Under the pieces are notes generated by a model. It was given only the letters and a program-made list of their open reading frames with translations. It was not told where the DNA came from and did not search any database. Of a stretch of 64,000 nucleotides of DNA, positions 45,149 to 55,411 are shown one piece after another. Both the position numbers and the translations under genes were made by a program. Each line of letters begins with the position of its first letter. Within the stretch, counting starts at the first letter, position 1. This DNA is from Thermococcus onnurineus NA1 (GTDB lineage Archaea; Methanobacteriota_B; Thermococci; Thermococcales; Thermococcaceae): NCBI RefSeq assembly GCF_000018365.1, contig NC_011529.1:1488001-1552000 (forward strand), read 5' to 3'.

Positions 45149-46861
45149 ATGGGTGGAGAAAAGGGAACCTATCGCGAAGTCACGCCCGCTGCGATAATAC
45201 TCGGTGTGATCTGGGGCGCCTTCATGGCTGCGAGCTTCACCTACGCCGGAATGATTATGGGATTCACCTCCGGCGGCTCTGCAATAGCCGCTATAGTCGG
45301 CTGGGGAATCCTTAGGGGACTGCTCAAGAAGGGAACCATCGTTGAGAACAACATCGTCCAGACAATAGCCTCTGCAGTCAACATCTCGGTCTCCGGAGTC
45401 ATATTCACCATACCGGCGCTCTATATAATGGGTCTCAACGAGGAAATCAACATGCCATACTTCTTCATCGCGACGGCTGCTGGAGCCATACTGGGAATCA
45501 CCTTCATAATCCCCCTGAGGAAGCAGATGATCGAGATAGACCGCCTTAGGTTCCCGACGGGAACTGCAGTCGCTACCGTTCTCAAGACCCCAGGAAGCGG
45601 AATCGAGAAGGCCAGATTGCTCTTCCTTGGAATGATAGTCAGTGCCGGAGTCTATCTCGTCCAGCAGTTCCCCATCCTCGGCCTTCCGGAGATAATCCCG
45701 GAGTACGTTGACCTCGGCTCTGTCCTCCACCTGCCCTCTTGGATCAACCTCACGATAGCGCTCTCTCTCATGGTCTTCGGAATGGGACTCATAACCGGAA
45801 GGAACGGTCTCATAGTCCTTGCCGGTGGAGTGCTCTCGTACTACATCATAACCCCACTCGTCAAGGCCCTTGGATGGCTTCCGAGTGATGTCACCGACGG
45901 TGCGATAAGCTCCTTCGTCTACGCCAACATGACAAGGCCCCTCGGTATCGGAATGCTCCTTGGAGGCTCCATAGCTGGTCTCATACTCTCGCTTCCAGTC
46001 ATAGTCGTTGCCATCAAGAGCATTGCGGGAGCCAGCAAGCTGGGCTCAAGGGCTAGGAACGAGGAGCTGCCGATAAGCTACCTCTACGCTGGAATCGTCC
46101 TGGCGTTCCTCCTCCTGCTGGTGACGACCTACCAGCTTGGAGACCTCGGCCTGGGCAGGAGCCTGCTCACGGCACTCGTCGGCGTCGCGTGGATTTTCAT
46201 CGCCTCGCTCCTCGTTGCAATGTCCACTGGAATGACCGACTGGAGCCCAGTCTCGGGTCTCTCACTCGTCTCGGTCATGATACTCCTCTACCTGACTAAC
46301 AAGAACGTCCCGCTCACCATACTCCTTGGCGCCACCGTCGGAGTCGCTATCTCTGGAGCGGCCGATATGATGCAGGACCTCAAAACGGGCCACCTCGTCG
46401 GAGGCATTCCATCAAAGCAGCAGAAGGTCGAGCTCCTCACAGCCTGGATAGGACCGATAATAGCCCTGACCGTCGTCGGTCTCATCTGGAAGGCCTACGG
46501 AATAGGAAACGAGATGGTTCCGGCGCCGCAGGCAATGGCCCTCAAGTCGATGGTCGAGGCTATCCTCGGAGGAAACGTCCCGGTAGACAAGTTCATCGCC
46601 GGTGGAATCCTCGGCTTCGCCCTCTCGATGAGCGGCATTCCAGGACTTGGAGTTCTCGTTGGACTCTCAATGTACCTGCCGATGCTCTACATCATCCCCT
46701 ACGGAATCGGCTGTATAGTCCACGAGGTCGCCAAGAGGAAGAAGGGACACGAGTTCATTACGGAGAAGGTCCTCCCGGTTGCAGCAGGTCTGATGGTGGG
46801 AGAGGCCGCGATGACCCTCCTGTTCGCGGTCCTCACCGTGCTGGGAGTCCTTCACCCATGA
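45149..46861 (+). CDS. OPT-family oligopeptide transporter
   Basis: 570 aa, about 14-15 transmembrane helices. Family motifs: TPAAIILGVIWGAFMAASFTYAGMIMG (landmark), NIVQTIASAV, RKQMIEIDRLRFPTGTAVA and DMMQDLKTGHLVGGIPSKQQ. OPT/YSL transporters import oligopeptides or metal chelates by proton or sodium symport. The ATG at 45149 follows GGAGGTTTGG; the ATG at 45116 lies over the palindrome. The next gene starts 10 bp later, suggesting a shared transcript. Confidence 0.9.
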   Translation: MGGEKGTYREVTPAAIILGVIWGAFMAASFTYAGMIMGFTSGGSAIAAIVGWGILRGLLKKGTIVENNIVQTIASAVNISVSGVIFTIPALYIMGLNEEINMPYFFIATAAGAILGITFIIPLRKQMIEIDRLRFPTGTAVATVLKTPGSGIEKARLLFLGMIVSAGVYLVQQFPILGLPEIIPEYVDLGSVLHLPSWINLTIALSLMVFGMGLITGRNGLIVLAGGVLSYYIITPLVKALGWLPSDVTDGAISSFVYANMTRPLGIGMLLGGSIAGLILSLPVIVVAIKSIAGASKLGSRARNEELPISYLYAGIVLAFLLLLVTTYQLGDLGLGRSLLTALVGVAWIFIASLLVAMSTGMTDWSPVSGLSLVSVMILLYLTNKNVPLTILLGATVGVAISGAADMMQDLKTGHLVGGIPSKQQKVELLTAWIGPIIALTVVGLIWKAYGIGNEMVPAPQAMALKSMVEAILGGNVPVDKFIAGGILGFALSMSGIPGLGVLVGLSMYLPMLYIIPYGIGCIVHEVAKRKKGHEFITEKVLPVAAGLMVGEAAMTLLFAVLTVLGVLHP

Positions 46862-46871
46862 GGTGATGGAA

Positions 46872-47384
46872 ATGAAGAAGCTCATAGGCAACGTCATACT
46901 CACCATTGGTCTCGTTGGGGGAGCTATCACGGCCGCCAGGATACCGCCGATGTGGGGTGGCCTGGCGGTTTCGCTCGGCGTCATGGCCGTTGGCATAGTC
47001 CTGAGAAGGCAGGGTGCCAAAGAGGAGCTCCACAGAGCTGCCCAGAGCGGAACCGGCGGCGTCAAGGAGCTTGAAAGGCTCCTCACCGAGAGTCTCGCAA
47101 GGTTAGAGGCCATAATGGACGCCCCGAAGGATAGGGTTCTCAGTGAACTCACCGCCGTACTGGAGGAGCTCGAAGAGTTCGCAGAGAAGGCCCAGCCTCT
47201 CAGGATAGAGGGTCTCATGACCTATGGAACTATAATGACGGTCTTCAGCAGGGGCGAGAGGGCCCTTAACAGAGCCTGGAGCGCCTTCGCCGACGGCTGT
47301 GAGGATGAGGGAAGGAAGTATCTGCGCTTTGGTTATGAAGATCTGAAGGAGACCCTCAAGGCCATCAAGAGCCTGAGGGTCTGA
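46872..47384 (+). CDS. small membrane protein co-transcribed with the OPT transporter
   Basis: 170 aa. Two N-terminal helices (LIGNVILTIGLVGGAITA; LAVSLGVMAVGIVL) are followed by a cytoplasmic, Glu/Arg-rich helical part (LERLLTESLARLEAIMDAPKDRVLSELTAVLEELEEF as landmark). GGTGATGG precedes the ATG at 46872. No family is recognised. Its close linkage to the transporter suggests an accessory role. Confidence 0.65.
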   Translation: MKKLIGNVILTIGLVGGAITAARIPPMWGGLAVSLGVMAVGIVLRRQGAKEELHRAAQSGTGGVKELERLLTESLARLEAIMDAPKDRVLSELTAVLEELEEFAEKAQPLRIEGLMTYGTIMTVFSRGERALNRAWSAFADGCEDEGRKYLRFGYEDLKETLKAIKSLRV

Positions 47385-47477
47385 CTCTCTTTCCTCTTCT
47401 TCTTAGCTGTTATTTATGCCCTTTTGGGAGCGAGAAGCTGTGGACTGGCTTTAGCTCTTTAGGAAGATTGGGGGTAG

Positions 47478-48578
<1,101 letters not shown>

Positions 48579-48581
48579 TCA

Positions 48582-49655
48582 TCACTCCATTATCACAACG
48601 ACACCCTTCCACTTCTTCCCAAAGCACTCACTCGCAAGGGCGTGCTTTCCGGTGAGCTTTTCGAGGAGCTTTATTCCGCCGTCGCACTTCTTGAAGCCCG
48701 TCGCGATGCCAACGGTGAACCCCTCAATTTCCCTTATTCCAACCCGCTTCGTGTTGTCAAGCTTTTCCCTCAGCTCTTCGCCGTATTTCCAGAGTATCCT
48801 CCTTGGGTCGAGGAGCAAATCCTTCTCGATGCCATCAAGAACATCCTCGAAGTCCCAGACGAACTCTTGGCCTTTCTCTTCCTCCTTTCCAAAGAGGGTG
48901 AACCTTCCGGTCTGCCACTCGCGGAGAAGCCAGCGAGCCGTTTCCTCAAGGTCAACCTCACCGCCCTTCCTGATTATGCCCTTTCGCTTTCCTATCTCCC
49001 TGAGGATATCTTCCTCGCTGGAAAAGTCTTCAATGCCAAACTTCTCCGTTAGCGCCTCCTTTCTCGTCTCCAGGATTCTGCCGATGAGCTTCAGTGCCGG
49101 CTTAACTGGCTCCTCTATCTTGTCTGCAGGAAAACCTCCTTTGATGACTAGCTCGTCGAAGTCATCTATGGGAACAACTCCAGGACTGTCGAGAAGCCAT
49201 ATCTTTTTGCTCAGCCTTATGAGCTGCTTCCCCTTTGTGTAGCCTGGAATAGGGGCTGTTCCTACGGCCTTCTTGCCCTTCAGCGTGTTGATTATCGTGC
49301 TCTTGCCGACGTTGGGATAGCCTATGAGGGCCACCTTAACTTTATCCTGATAGTCCAGCAGGCCCTTTGCGAGCTTTTTGATTTCCCTCCTTAAAATTCC
49401 AGTTCCCTTCCTCTCGCGGGCGGAGATAAAAACGACCGGAATCTCGCTCTTTCTCTTATACTCCTCGGCCCACTCCTTGGGCACGAGGTCAGCCTTGTTC
49501 ATGACTATAAGGAGCGGCTTTCCCTCCTCCTTAACGAGCCTCTCCAGTTTTCTGTTCCTCGTTCCTATAGGGTCTCGCGCGTCAACTACCTCGACGATGA
49601 TATCGGCCTCGTCAATTACCTCTCTCACAACCCGCCAAGCTTTTCTCTGCTTCAT
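48582..49655 (-). CDS. circularly permuted GTPase (YlqF/RbgA/Nog2 family)
   Basis: 357 aa. GTPase motifs are in permuted order: G4 NKADLV first, then SAR (SARERKG), G1 GYPNVGKSTI and G3 DSPGVVP. An N-terminal helix-rich part (VREVIDEADIIVEVVDARDP) and a C-terminal domain (GIATGFKKCDGGIKLLEKLTG) complete the archaeal form. Relatives mature the large ribosomal subunit. GGTGGTGCGAG precedes the ATG. The gene overlaps the TIGR04076 gene upstream by 44 bp. Confidence 0.9.
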   Translation of the reverse strand: MKQRKAWRVVREVIDEADIIVEVVDARDPIGTRNRKLERLVKEEGKPLLIVMNKADLVPKEWAEEYKRKSEIPVVFISARERKGTGILRREIKKLAKGLLDYQDKVKVALIGYPNVGKSTIINTLKGKKAVGTAPIPGYTKGKQLIRLSKKIWLLDSPGVVPIDDFDELVIKGGFPADKIEEPVKPALKLIGRILETRKEALTEKFGIEDFSSEEDILREIGKRKGIIRKGGEVDLEETARWLLREWQTGRFTLFGKEEEKGQEFVWDFEDVLDGIEKDLLLDPRRILWKYGEELREKLDNTKRVGIREIEGFTVGIATGFKKCDGGIKLLEKLTGKHALASECFGKKWKGVVVIME

Positions 49656-49944
49656 CTCGCACCACCGTTATCTCAAAGATTACCGTCCCTCCGTCTGTGT
49701 AGGGCGGTCCAGGATCAAGGCACTGCACGTAGGCTTTCTCTCCCCTACCAAGCCCAAGTTCTTTTGGCTTAATACCCTTTCGCAGTGCAACTATGTACGG
49801 CAGTAGCGAGGCAAGAGCATGGGTGCACAGTGCGTCTGTCTCCTTTAGGTTGATGGTTGGGCCGTCAATCACAATTTTGTCCCCGGAACGAAAAACGGGA
49901 CATTTCCCCCGAATTTCCACTACTCGAATCTCTAACCGCTCCAT
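49612..49944 (-). CDS. TIGR04076-family protein
   Basis: 110 aa. The family pattern is seen in ETRVVEIRGKCPVFRSGDKI-like RVVEIRGKCPVFRSGDKIVI, CTHALASLLPYIVALRKGI, YVQCLDPGPPYTDGGTVIFE. Four conserved cysteines may bind metal. Function unknown. The ATG at 49944 follows GGTGGTG directly. The last 44 bp overlap the downstream GTPase gene in another frame, implying tight coupling. Confidence 0.8.
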   Translation of the reverse strand: MERLEIRVVEIRGKCPVFRSGDKIVIDGPTINLKETDALCTHALASLLPYIVALRKGIKPKELGLGRGEKAYVQCLDPGPPYTDGGTVIFEITVVRDEAEKSLAGCERGN

Positions 49945-50035
49945 ACCACCACCGAAATCTAAATAAAGCTTGAGGTTCAAAAAACTATTTGATATGAGAA
50001 GCTGATTATGATAACAGTTGATGGTGGTGCTCAAC

Positions 50036-51466
50036 GTGTCCGAAGATATCGAGGCGAAGATTCGCCGTTTGAGGGAACTAGGTAAGGCCAGTGTGGAATC
50101 TGATGTTCCTAAAATGGCCAAACCCCCAGTCAAAAAACCCCCTAAAAAACCCCGTTCAGTGGGGAGCATTAGGGAAAGGGAGAGACGAAAGAGAATTCTT
50201 ACTGGTGCTGCGATTCTCATCGTTATCATTCTTGTAATCTCTGTTGGAGCATATGTCTATCTTCAAAATCGTGCGGCAGAGCAGCTATCGCAGGCTAAGG
50301 CCAAAAAGCTGGCCGAGGTAAACCAGTACTTCCAAGGAGAGATAATGAACAGTACCATTGGTCAGCAGACTAAGCAAGAGCTCATAAACGAGATTAACTC
50401 TGCTCAGTCCGTTGATGAAGTCAACGCAATAGACGTTAAGGCCGCCTATGCAAAGGCTTGGCAGGAATATCAGGCATACCTCGCGGAGCAGAAGCGTCTC
50501 GAATACGAGAGGCAGCTTAACCAGACCAAACAGGAAAAGATAAAGAGTATAGAGATGGAGTTCCAGCCGCTTCTCTCGATGCCTCTGCCTGACGACCTCA
50601 AAAAGAAGGTTATTGACTCTATGAAGAGTCTCGAAGATCAGATTGCGAGCGCAACCACGATAGAGGAGGTCAACTCTATCACAACCTCACCGTACCTTCT
50701 CGAGCTCTGGAGGGATTATTACTACTACCTAATCGATACCATGCCAACTCAAAACGTTATACTGCAGAAGGGTGACTCTAAGAGAATCGTCACAAAGACT
50801 GAGGCTAAGTCCATCCTTGGGGGAATAATGGATTACGGGGAGCTCATCCAGTACAGGATTTACAAGGTTGAGTTCGTTGACATTGCCCTTGTTCTCTCGA
50901 GGGACAAGATAAACGGTGCCTTCCTTGTTCCGGGAGATAAGATAATGATATTCGCCAAGAACGCCACCAACGCCCAGTTCAAGGAGATAGTGAACGAGGG
51001 CTACGTCCAGCTCGTCCTCCTACCGACTGAGGTCGGAGCCATATCGGTCAACGAGGCCCAGAGCCAGACCAGCTCTTCAAGCAGCTCCTCTTCAACCCAG
51101 TACACCGAGGATCACACGACCACATACACGCCGGGAGACACTTCAATAACCAACGGTCAGGCCATCAGCGATATCTACACGAACACTCAGACGGCCACCC
51201 AGAGCGCCTCGGCGAGCTACACCTACACCGTCGACCTCACTGAGATACTCAAGGCGATAGCAGCTGGAAAGATACAGGCCAGCGAGGATGTTAAAGAGCA
51301 GCTCAGGGCATATGGATGGGAGATAGTCGACCTGGAGAAGGAGTCGGGCATGCTCGTGCTCGATCCGAACACCCAGTTCCTCGTCATCGTTAGAGTTCCG
51401 TCAATCTTCGTACCAGACATACTCTCCAACCAGCAGTACCTCTACATAGCGAAGGTCGCGAGCTGA
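50036..51466 (+). CDS. DUF515-like membrane protein of the pilus/secretion operon
   Basis: 476 aa. A basic Pro/Lys-rich N-terminal tail (residues 28-45), one transmembrane helix (ILTGAAILIVIILVISVGAYVYL) and a long extracellular coiled coil are followed by a globular end and a Ser/Thr-rich stretch (SSSSSSSSTQ). The architecture matches DUF515, often beside archaeal type II/IV secretion ATPases. The GTG start at 50036 follows GGTGGTG; the upstream TTG at 50018 is less likely. First gene of the operon ending at 56317. Confidence 0.75.
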   Translation: MSEDIEAKIRRLRELGKASVESDVPKMAKPPVKKPPKKPRSVGSIRERERRKRILTGAAILIVIILVISVGAYVYLQNRAAEQLSQAKAKKLAEVNQYFQGEIMNSTIGQQTKQELINEINSAQSVDEVNAIDVKAAYAKAWQEYQAYLAEQKRLEYERQLNQTKQEKIKSIEMEFQPLLSMPLPDDLKKKVIDSMKSLEDQIASATTIEEVNSITTSPYLLELWRDYYYYLIDTMPTQNVILQKGDSKRIVTKTEAKSILGGIMDYGELIQYRIYKVEFVDIALVLSRDKINGAFLVPGDKIMIFAKNATNAQFKEIVNEGYVQLVLLPTEVGAISVNEAQSQTSSSSSSSSTQYTEDHTTTYTPGDTSITNGQAISDIYTNTQTATQSASASYTYTVDLTEILKAIAAGKIQASEDVKEQLRAYGWEIVDLEKESGMLVLDPNTQFLVIVRVPSIFVPDILSNQQYLYIAKVAS

Positions 51467-51477
51467 GGTGATTAACC

Positions 51478-52461
51478 ATGAAGCGCCTTGCAGTATCTCT
51501 CTTTATTCTTTTGTTAGCTTCGTCTCTAGTTAGTGCAGCGACCTACACTCTTCCCGGGGACACCTACAACAACATCGGTATAATGGGACAGGTAATGATA
51601 GACCTGAATGTCACCATAGTCAACACGGCCTCTTTCCCGAAGTTTATAGTGGTCAATCCGCGCTATGACTTCACAGTTTACAGGCTCGACAACAGTGAGG
51701 CGATGAAGGCATTTTTCCTTGGGGATAGTGTAATTCATAACCTCTCAAACATCCAGAGGACGACCCTCAACTATTACACTGGCTTTTGGATAATGCCCTA
51801 TGAAACGGTTGTTGTGAACTTCAGGATAACCTCCCACTACTCCTACATCGTCCCAACTGTGAATTATCAAACTGTCTGTGGTGATCAGGCTAAGATAACT
51901 TCTGTTGAGTACAATGGAAGTCAGGTTAGTGGCGTTATAGGGGATCTTGATGATATCTCAGTAATAAGCTGTGGTGTTATATACCCACAGCTCATAAACA
52001 CTCCCAAGGTCGTATATCTGAAAAGTATGTTTCCAATAGTTGATGGTCACATTAAAATCCTTAAGTACGACGGAACGGTCACCTTCCGCCTCACTAACGT
52101 TCCCAACGAAGGCGGACTTTTCAACACGTTCTTCGCAGCATCGATACCTGTCATCTTCGATGGTGCCAAGACCTACGACTTCGTACCTAACTATACCATG
52201 ACCTACAAAGAGTACATGGAGGACTTTGTCTGGAGATACAAAGGTCTCACCTCACCGCAGAAGACTCCTCAGCCGCAACCGGCTCCGTCCCTCCCGGGAA
52301 TGTTCCAGCTCTCGAACACGCTGATAAGTGGTATCTCAGTAGGAACACCTGAAATCACTCCCCCCCAGCAGGCGGGATTCGACTTCCCGGTCTGGATAAT
52401 CTTCATGGGGAGAAGTGTGGATATAACCTATCACGTTAGCTGGACGAAAGAGGGGCGGTGA
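51478..52461 (+). CDS. secreted component of the pilus/secretion operon
   Basis: 327 aa. A signal peptide (LFILLLASSLVSA) precedes a beta-rich exported protein with sequons and a Pro-rich linker (PQKTPQPQPAPSLPG). No class III (type IV pilin) signal-peptide motif is visible, so it is not a pilin. Its position between DUF515 and the ATPase suggests it forms part of the secretion or pilus envelope assembly. GAGGTGATTAACC precedes the ATG. Confidence 0.65.
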   Translation: MKRLAVSLFILLLASSLVSAATYTLPGDTYNNIGIMGQVMIDLNVTIVNTASFPKFIVVNPRYDFTVYRLDNSEAMKAFFLGDSVIHNLSNIQRTTLNYYTGFWIMPYETVVVNFRITSHYSYIVPTVNYQTVCGDQAKITSVEYNGSQVSGVIGDLDDISVISCGVIYPQLINTPKVVYLKSMFPIVDGHIKILKYDGTVTFRLTNVPNEGGLFNTFFAASIPVIFDGAKTYDFVPNYTMTYKEYMEDFVWRYKGLTSPQKTPQPQPAPSLPGMFQLSNTLISGISVGTPEITPPQQAGFDFPVWIIFMGRSVDITYHVSWTKEGR

Positions 52462-52467
52462 GAGTTG

Positions 52468-54327
52468 GTGTTGGATGGGAAGAAAAAGAAGAAGGAAGGC
52501 CTCTCATGGATAGATGAGATACTTAACGGAGAGGATGATCTCCTTGAGAGCATGCTTAGGGATGAAAAGAAAAAAGAAAAAGAGGAGTCGCTTCCTTTTG
52601 TGGATAGGAAAGGTGGAATTGATCTAGATGAAATCCTTAGTAAGCCTTCTTCCGAGGATACCCTGAATAGCAGACCAACTGGCGCTGATATCCTCGGGGA
52701 GATACTCACCAAGGATACCCTGGAGAAAAAACCCACACCTGTTGAAAAGCCAAAACCCAAGCCTCCTTCAACACTTCAGGACATACTTGGCTCATCCGCC
52801 AGTAAAGAGGAGACAACCTATGCCGGAAGGGCTGAGGTCCTCGATGCCTATGGCAACGTCCGTATTCTCAAGGTTAAGGGAGAGCCAGTTCCAATATATG
52901 AGATTCGTCTTCCCAAACTCACCCGCGATGAGGAGGAGCTTTTTAGGAGGATCAAGGAGAGGGCAATAACAGAGCTTCAGATCGATCCTACGGCATTTCC
53001 AGACCCCGAAGAGCGCCGGCGGGTGTTCATGAACGCCATCAGAAAGATGATAAAGGAGGATGCACCACACTTCTCGGAGGGTAGGATCGAGATACTCACT
53101 GAGATGATCGTCCAGTCAATGATAGGCTACGGTAAACTCGACCCGCTTGTCCGCGACGACAACCTTGAGGAGATTATGGTAATCGGAACCAAAAGACCCG
53201 TTTATGTCTGGCATCGGCGCTTTAATATGTGTAAGACTAACATAATTTTCCCCGAAGACAGGGAGATACTCAACATAATCGAGCGCATAGCTAGAGAGGT
53301 CGGCAGGAGGATAGACCAGCAAAGTCCTCTTCTCGATGCCCGTTTGCCTGATGGAAGCCGTGTGAACGCTACCATACCTCCGATAAGTCTTGATGGACCC
53401 ACCATAACCATCCGTAAGTTTAAGAAAGATCCGCTCACGATTATAGACCTCATCAAGTACGGAACTATGAGCACTGACATAGCATCTCTGCTGTGGATAT
53501 TCGTTGATGGTCTTGGAGTCAAGCCTGCCAACGTACTCGTCGCCGGTGGAACTGGCTCGGGTAAGACCACTACCCTGAACGCCATTGGAATGTTCATCCC
53601 CCCGAGCGAGCGTGTCATCACTATTGAGGATACTGCGGAACTCCAGCTTCCAGTTGAACACTGGGTGCGTCTTGAAACGAGGCCCCCTAACCTTGAAGGT
53701 AAGGGAGAAATAACCATGGATGATCTCGTTAAGAACACCCTGCGTATGCGTCCTGATAGAATCATCGTTGGTGAGGTCCGTGGCCCAGAGGCAAGAACAA
53801 TGTTCACTGCAATGAACACGGGTCACGATGGCTGTATGGGCACAATCCATGCTAACTCTGCTAGGGAAACTATAGTCCGTCTCGAGAGTCCACCGATGAA
53901 CGTCCCTAAGATAATGATTCCGGCCCTCGACATTATCATAATGCAGGTCAGGTTCCACAGCAGGAAGAAGGGAACCATCAGAAGGATAACAGAGATAGCA
54001 GAGATTTCGGGTGTAGAAGGGGAAAATATTCAGCTGAACAAGTTGTACAAGTATGATCCTGCCAAGGATGAGCTCGTTCCTACGGGTGTTCCGAGCAAGA
54101 CCCTCAACGCACTCGCCCACCACACTGGAATGAGCATGGCAGAGCTGGAGTTGGAAAAAGAAAAGAGGAAAATAATCCTTGACTGGATGGTTGAACAGGG
54201 CATCAGGGGCATTGAGAAGGTTGGATACTACATAAGGCAGTTCTATGTTGATGAAGAGGCGTTATTCAAGAAGATTGAGGCTGAGAGCGACGTTGAAACC
54301 AGCAGGCAGATTAGGAATCTGATTTAA
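52468..54327 (+). CDS. type II/IV secretion-system ATPase (GspE/TadA family)
   Basis: 619 aa. An acidic Lys-rich N-terminal linker (1-130) is followed by an N1D-like domain and the motor: VLVAGGTGSGKTTTLNAIG (Walker A), ITIEDTAELQL (Asp box), RPDRIIVGEVRGPEARTM (Walker B) and GHDGCMGTIHANSARETI (His box). It powers pilus assembly or secretion. Start uncertain: GTG at 52468 (6 bp from GGTGA) is preferred over TTG at 52465 or 52471. All motifs intact. Confidence 0.92.
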   Translation: MLDGKKKKKEGLSWIDEILNGEDDLLESMLRDEKKKEKEESLPFVDRKGGIDLDEILSKPSSEDTLNSRPTGADILGEILTKDTLEKKPTPVEKPKPKPPSTLQDILGSSASKEETTYAGRAEVLDAYGNVRILKVKGEPVPIYEIRLPKLTRDEEELFRRIKERAITELQIDPTAFPDPEERRRVFMNAIRKMIKEDAPHFSEGRIEILTEMIVQSMIGYGKLDPLVRDDNLEEIMVIGTKRPVYVWHRRFNMCKTNIIFPEDREILNIIERIAREVGRRIDQQSPLLDARLPDGSRVNATIPPISLDGPTITIRKFKKDPLTIIDLIKYGTMSTDIASLLWIFVDGLGVKPANVLVAGGTGSGKTTTLNAIGMFIPPSERVITIEDTAELQLPVEHWVRLETRPPNLEGKGEITMDDLVKNTLRMRPDRIIVGEVRGPEARTMFTAMNTGHDGCMGTIHANSARETIVRLESPPMNVPKIMIPALDIIIMQVRFHSRKKGTIRRITEIAEISGVEGENIQLNKLYKYDPAKDELVPTGVPSKTLNALAHHTGMSMAELELEKEKRKIILDWMVEQGIRGIEKVGYYIRQFYVDEEALFKKIEAESDVETSRQIRNLI

Positions 54328-54338
54328 GGGTGATAATC

Positions 54339-55406
54339 GTGGACATCGTTAAAGCGTTCTCAGACTTTTTGGAGCGACTAGGTGGAAAGACCATTGAAGT
54401 AACTGAAAAGCCTATTAGAAGAATCCCAAAAGGTAAAAGCGTTCAGGAAAGGTTGAGGGCCCTTAAGGAGCTTCAAAAAGAGATTGAAAAGGAAAGGACA
54501 GAGGCAGTAGACAAGGAAAAAGAAATAGAAGAAATTCTCGAATGGAGAAAACAGGAGATCCAAAAACCATTCTCGGAGAGGCTCGCAGAAACAATGCTCC
54601 GCTATTTTAGAGGCCCAATAGAGTCGCTCACAGGCTTCTTTAAAGGCCTTGATCAGGATCTATACAGGGCCAGCATTTTGATGCCCAAGGATAAGTACGT
54701 TGCCCTCATGCTTAGTGTTGCAATATTCTCGGGTATTTTTGGGTTCCTCTTCTCATACCTCATTTACATGCCGATAGATACATCCATTTTAATTGGCATT
54801 CTTGGTTTCATTGGTGGCTTCATATACATGAGGCAGTATCCTAAAATGATGTGGAAACGCAGGGTCGTCGAGGTTGAGAGAGCGATGCCGTATGCGCTTA
54901 GACACATGGCATCACTCCTTAGTGCGGGAGTTGGTATATCCGAGGCAATACTATCAGTTGCACGTGCCGATTACGGTGTCATCTCTGAGGAGTTTGAGCT
55001 CATACTCAGAGACATGAGAACAGGTTCCTCCTTTGAAGAGGCTTTAACGAAGTTCGACGAGAAGATGAGTTCAGAAAATGTGAGCAGGGTTGTTAAACAG
55101 ATCCTTAGAGCTGTGAAGTTTGGTGGAAACCTATCGGAAGTCCTCTACAAGATGGCAGAAGATTTCGCCTTTGAGTACAGGATGAAGCTGATAGAGTATG
55201 TTCAGAGGGTCAACGGTATAGCCTTCATTTACATGTTCATAACCATAGTCATGCCAACGATGTTCGTCGTCGGAATCCTAGCGGGGTCAGTAATGGCACA
55301 GTCGCTCATAATGCCGCCTGAGACCCTTGCAGTGATTTTGCTGTTTGCATTTCCGGCACTGTCGTTCATCATAGTCAATATGATTAAGAAGGGAGAGCCG
55401 AGGTGA
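54339..55406 (+). CDS. TadC/GspF-type membrane platform protein 1
   Basis: 355 aa. An N-terminal Lys/Glu-rich cytoplasmic segment precedes transmembrane helices (VALMLSVAIFSGIFGFLFSYLIYMPI region) and the F domain RAMPYALRHMASLLSAGVGI-like (AMPYALRHMASLLSAGVGISEA), then FEEALTKFDEKMSSENVSRVVKQILRAVKFGGNL and C-terminal helices. The GTG start at 54339 follows GGGTGAT. Partners the second platform protein. Confidence 0.85.
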   Translation: MDIVKAFSDFLERLGGKTIEVTEKPIRRIPKGKSVQERLRALKELQKEIEKERTEAVDKEKEIEEILEWRKQEIQKPFSERLAETMLRYFRGPIESLTGFFKGLDQDLYRASILMPKDKYVALMLSVAIFSGIFGFLFSYLIYMPIDTSILIGILGFIGGFIYMRQYPKMMWKRRVVEVERAMPYALRHMASLLSAGVGISEAILSVARADYGVISEEFELILRDMRTGSSFEEALTKFDEKMSSENVSRVVKQILRAVKFGGNLSEVLYKMAEDFAFEYRMKLIEYVQRVNGIAFIYMFITIVMPTMFVVGILAGSVMAQSLIMPPETLAVILLFAFPALSFIIVNMIKKGEPR

Positions 55407-55411
55407 AAAAG

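Noticed and set aside
46213-46225. GTCCACTGGAA in the OPT gene as an ORB
   Set aside because: Core is one base off and no arm or G-run is present.
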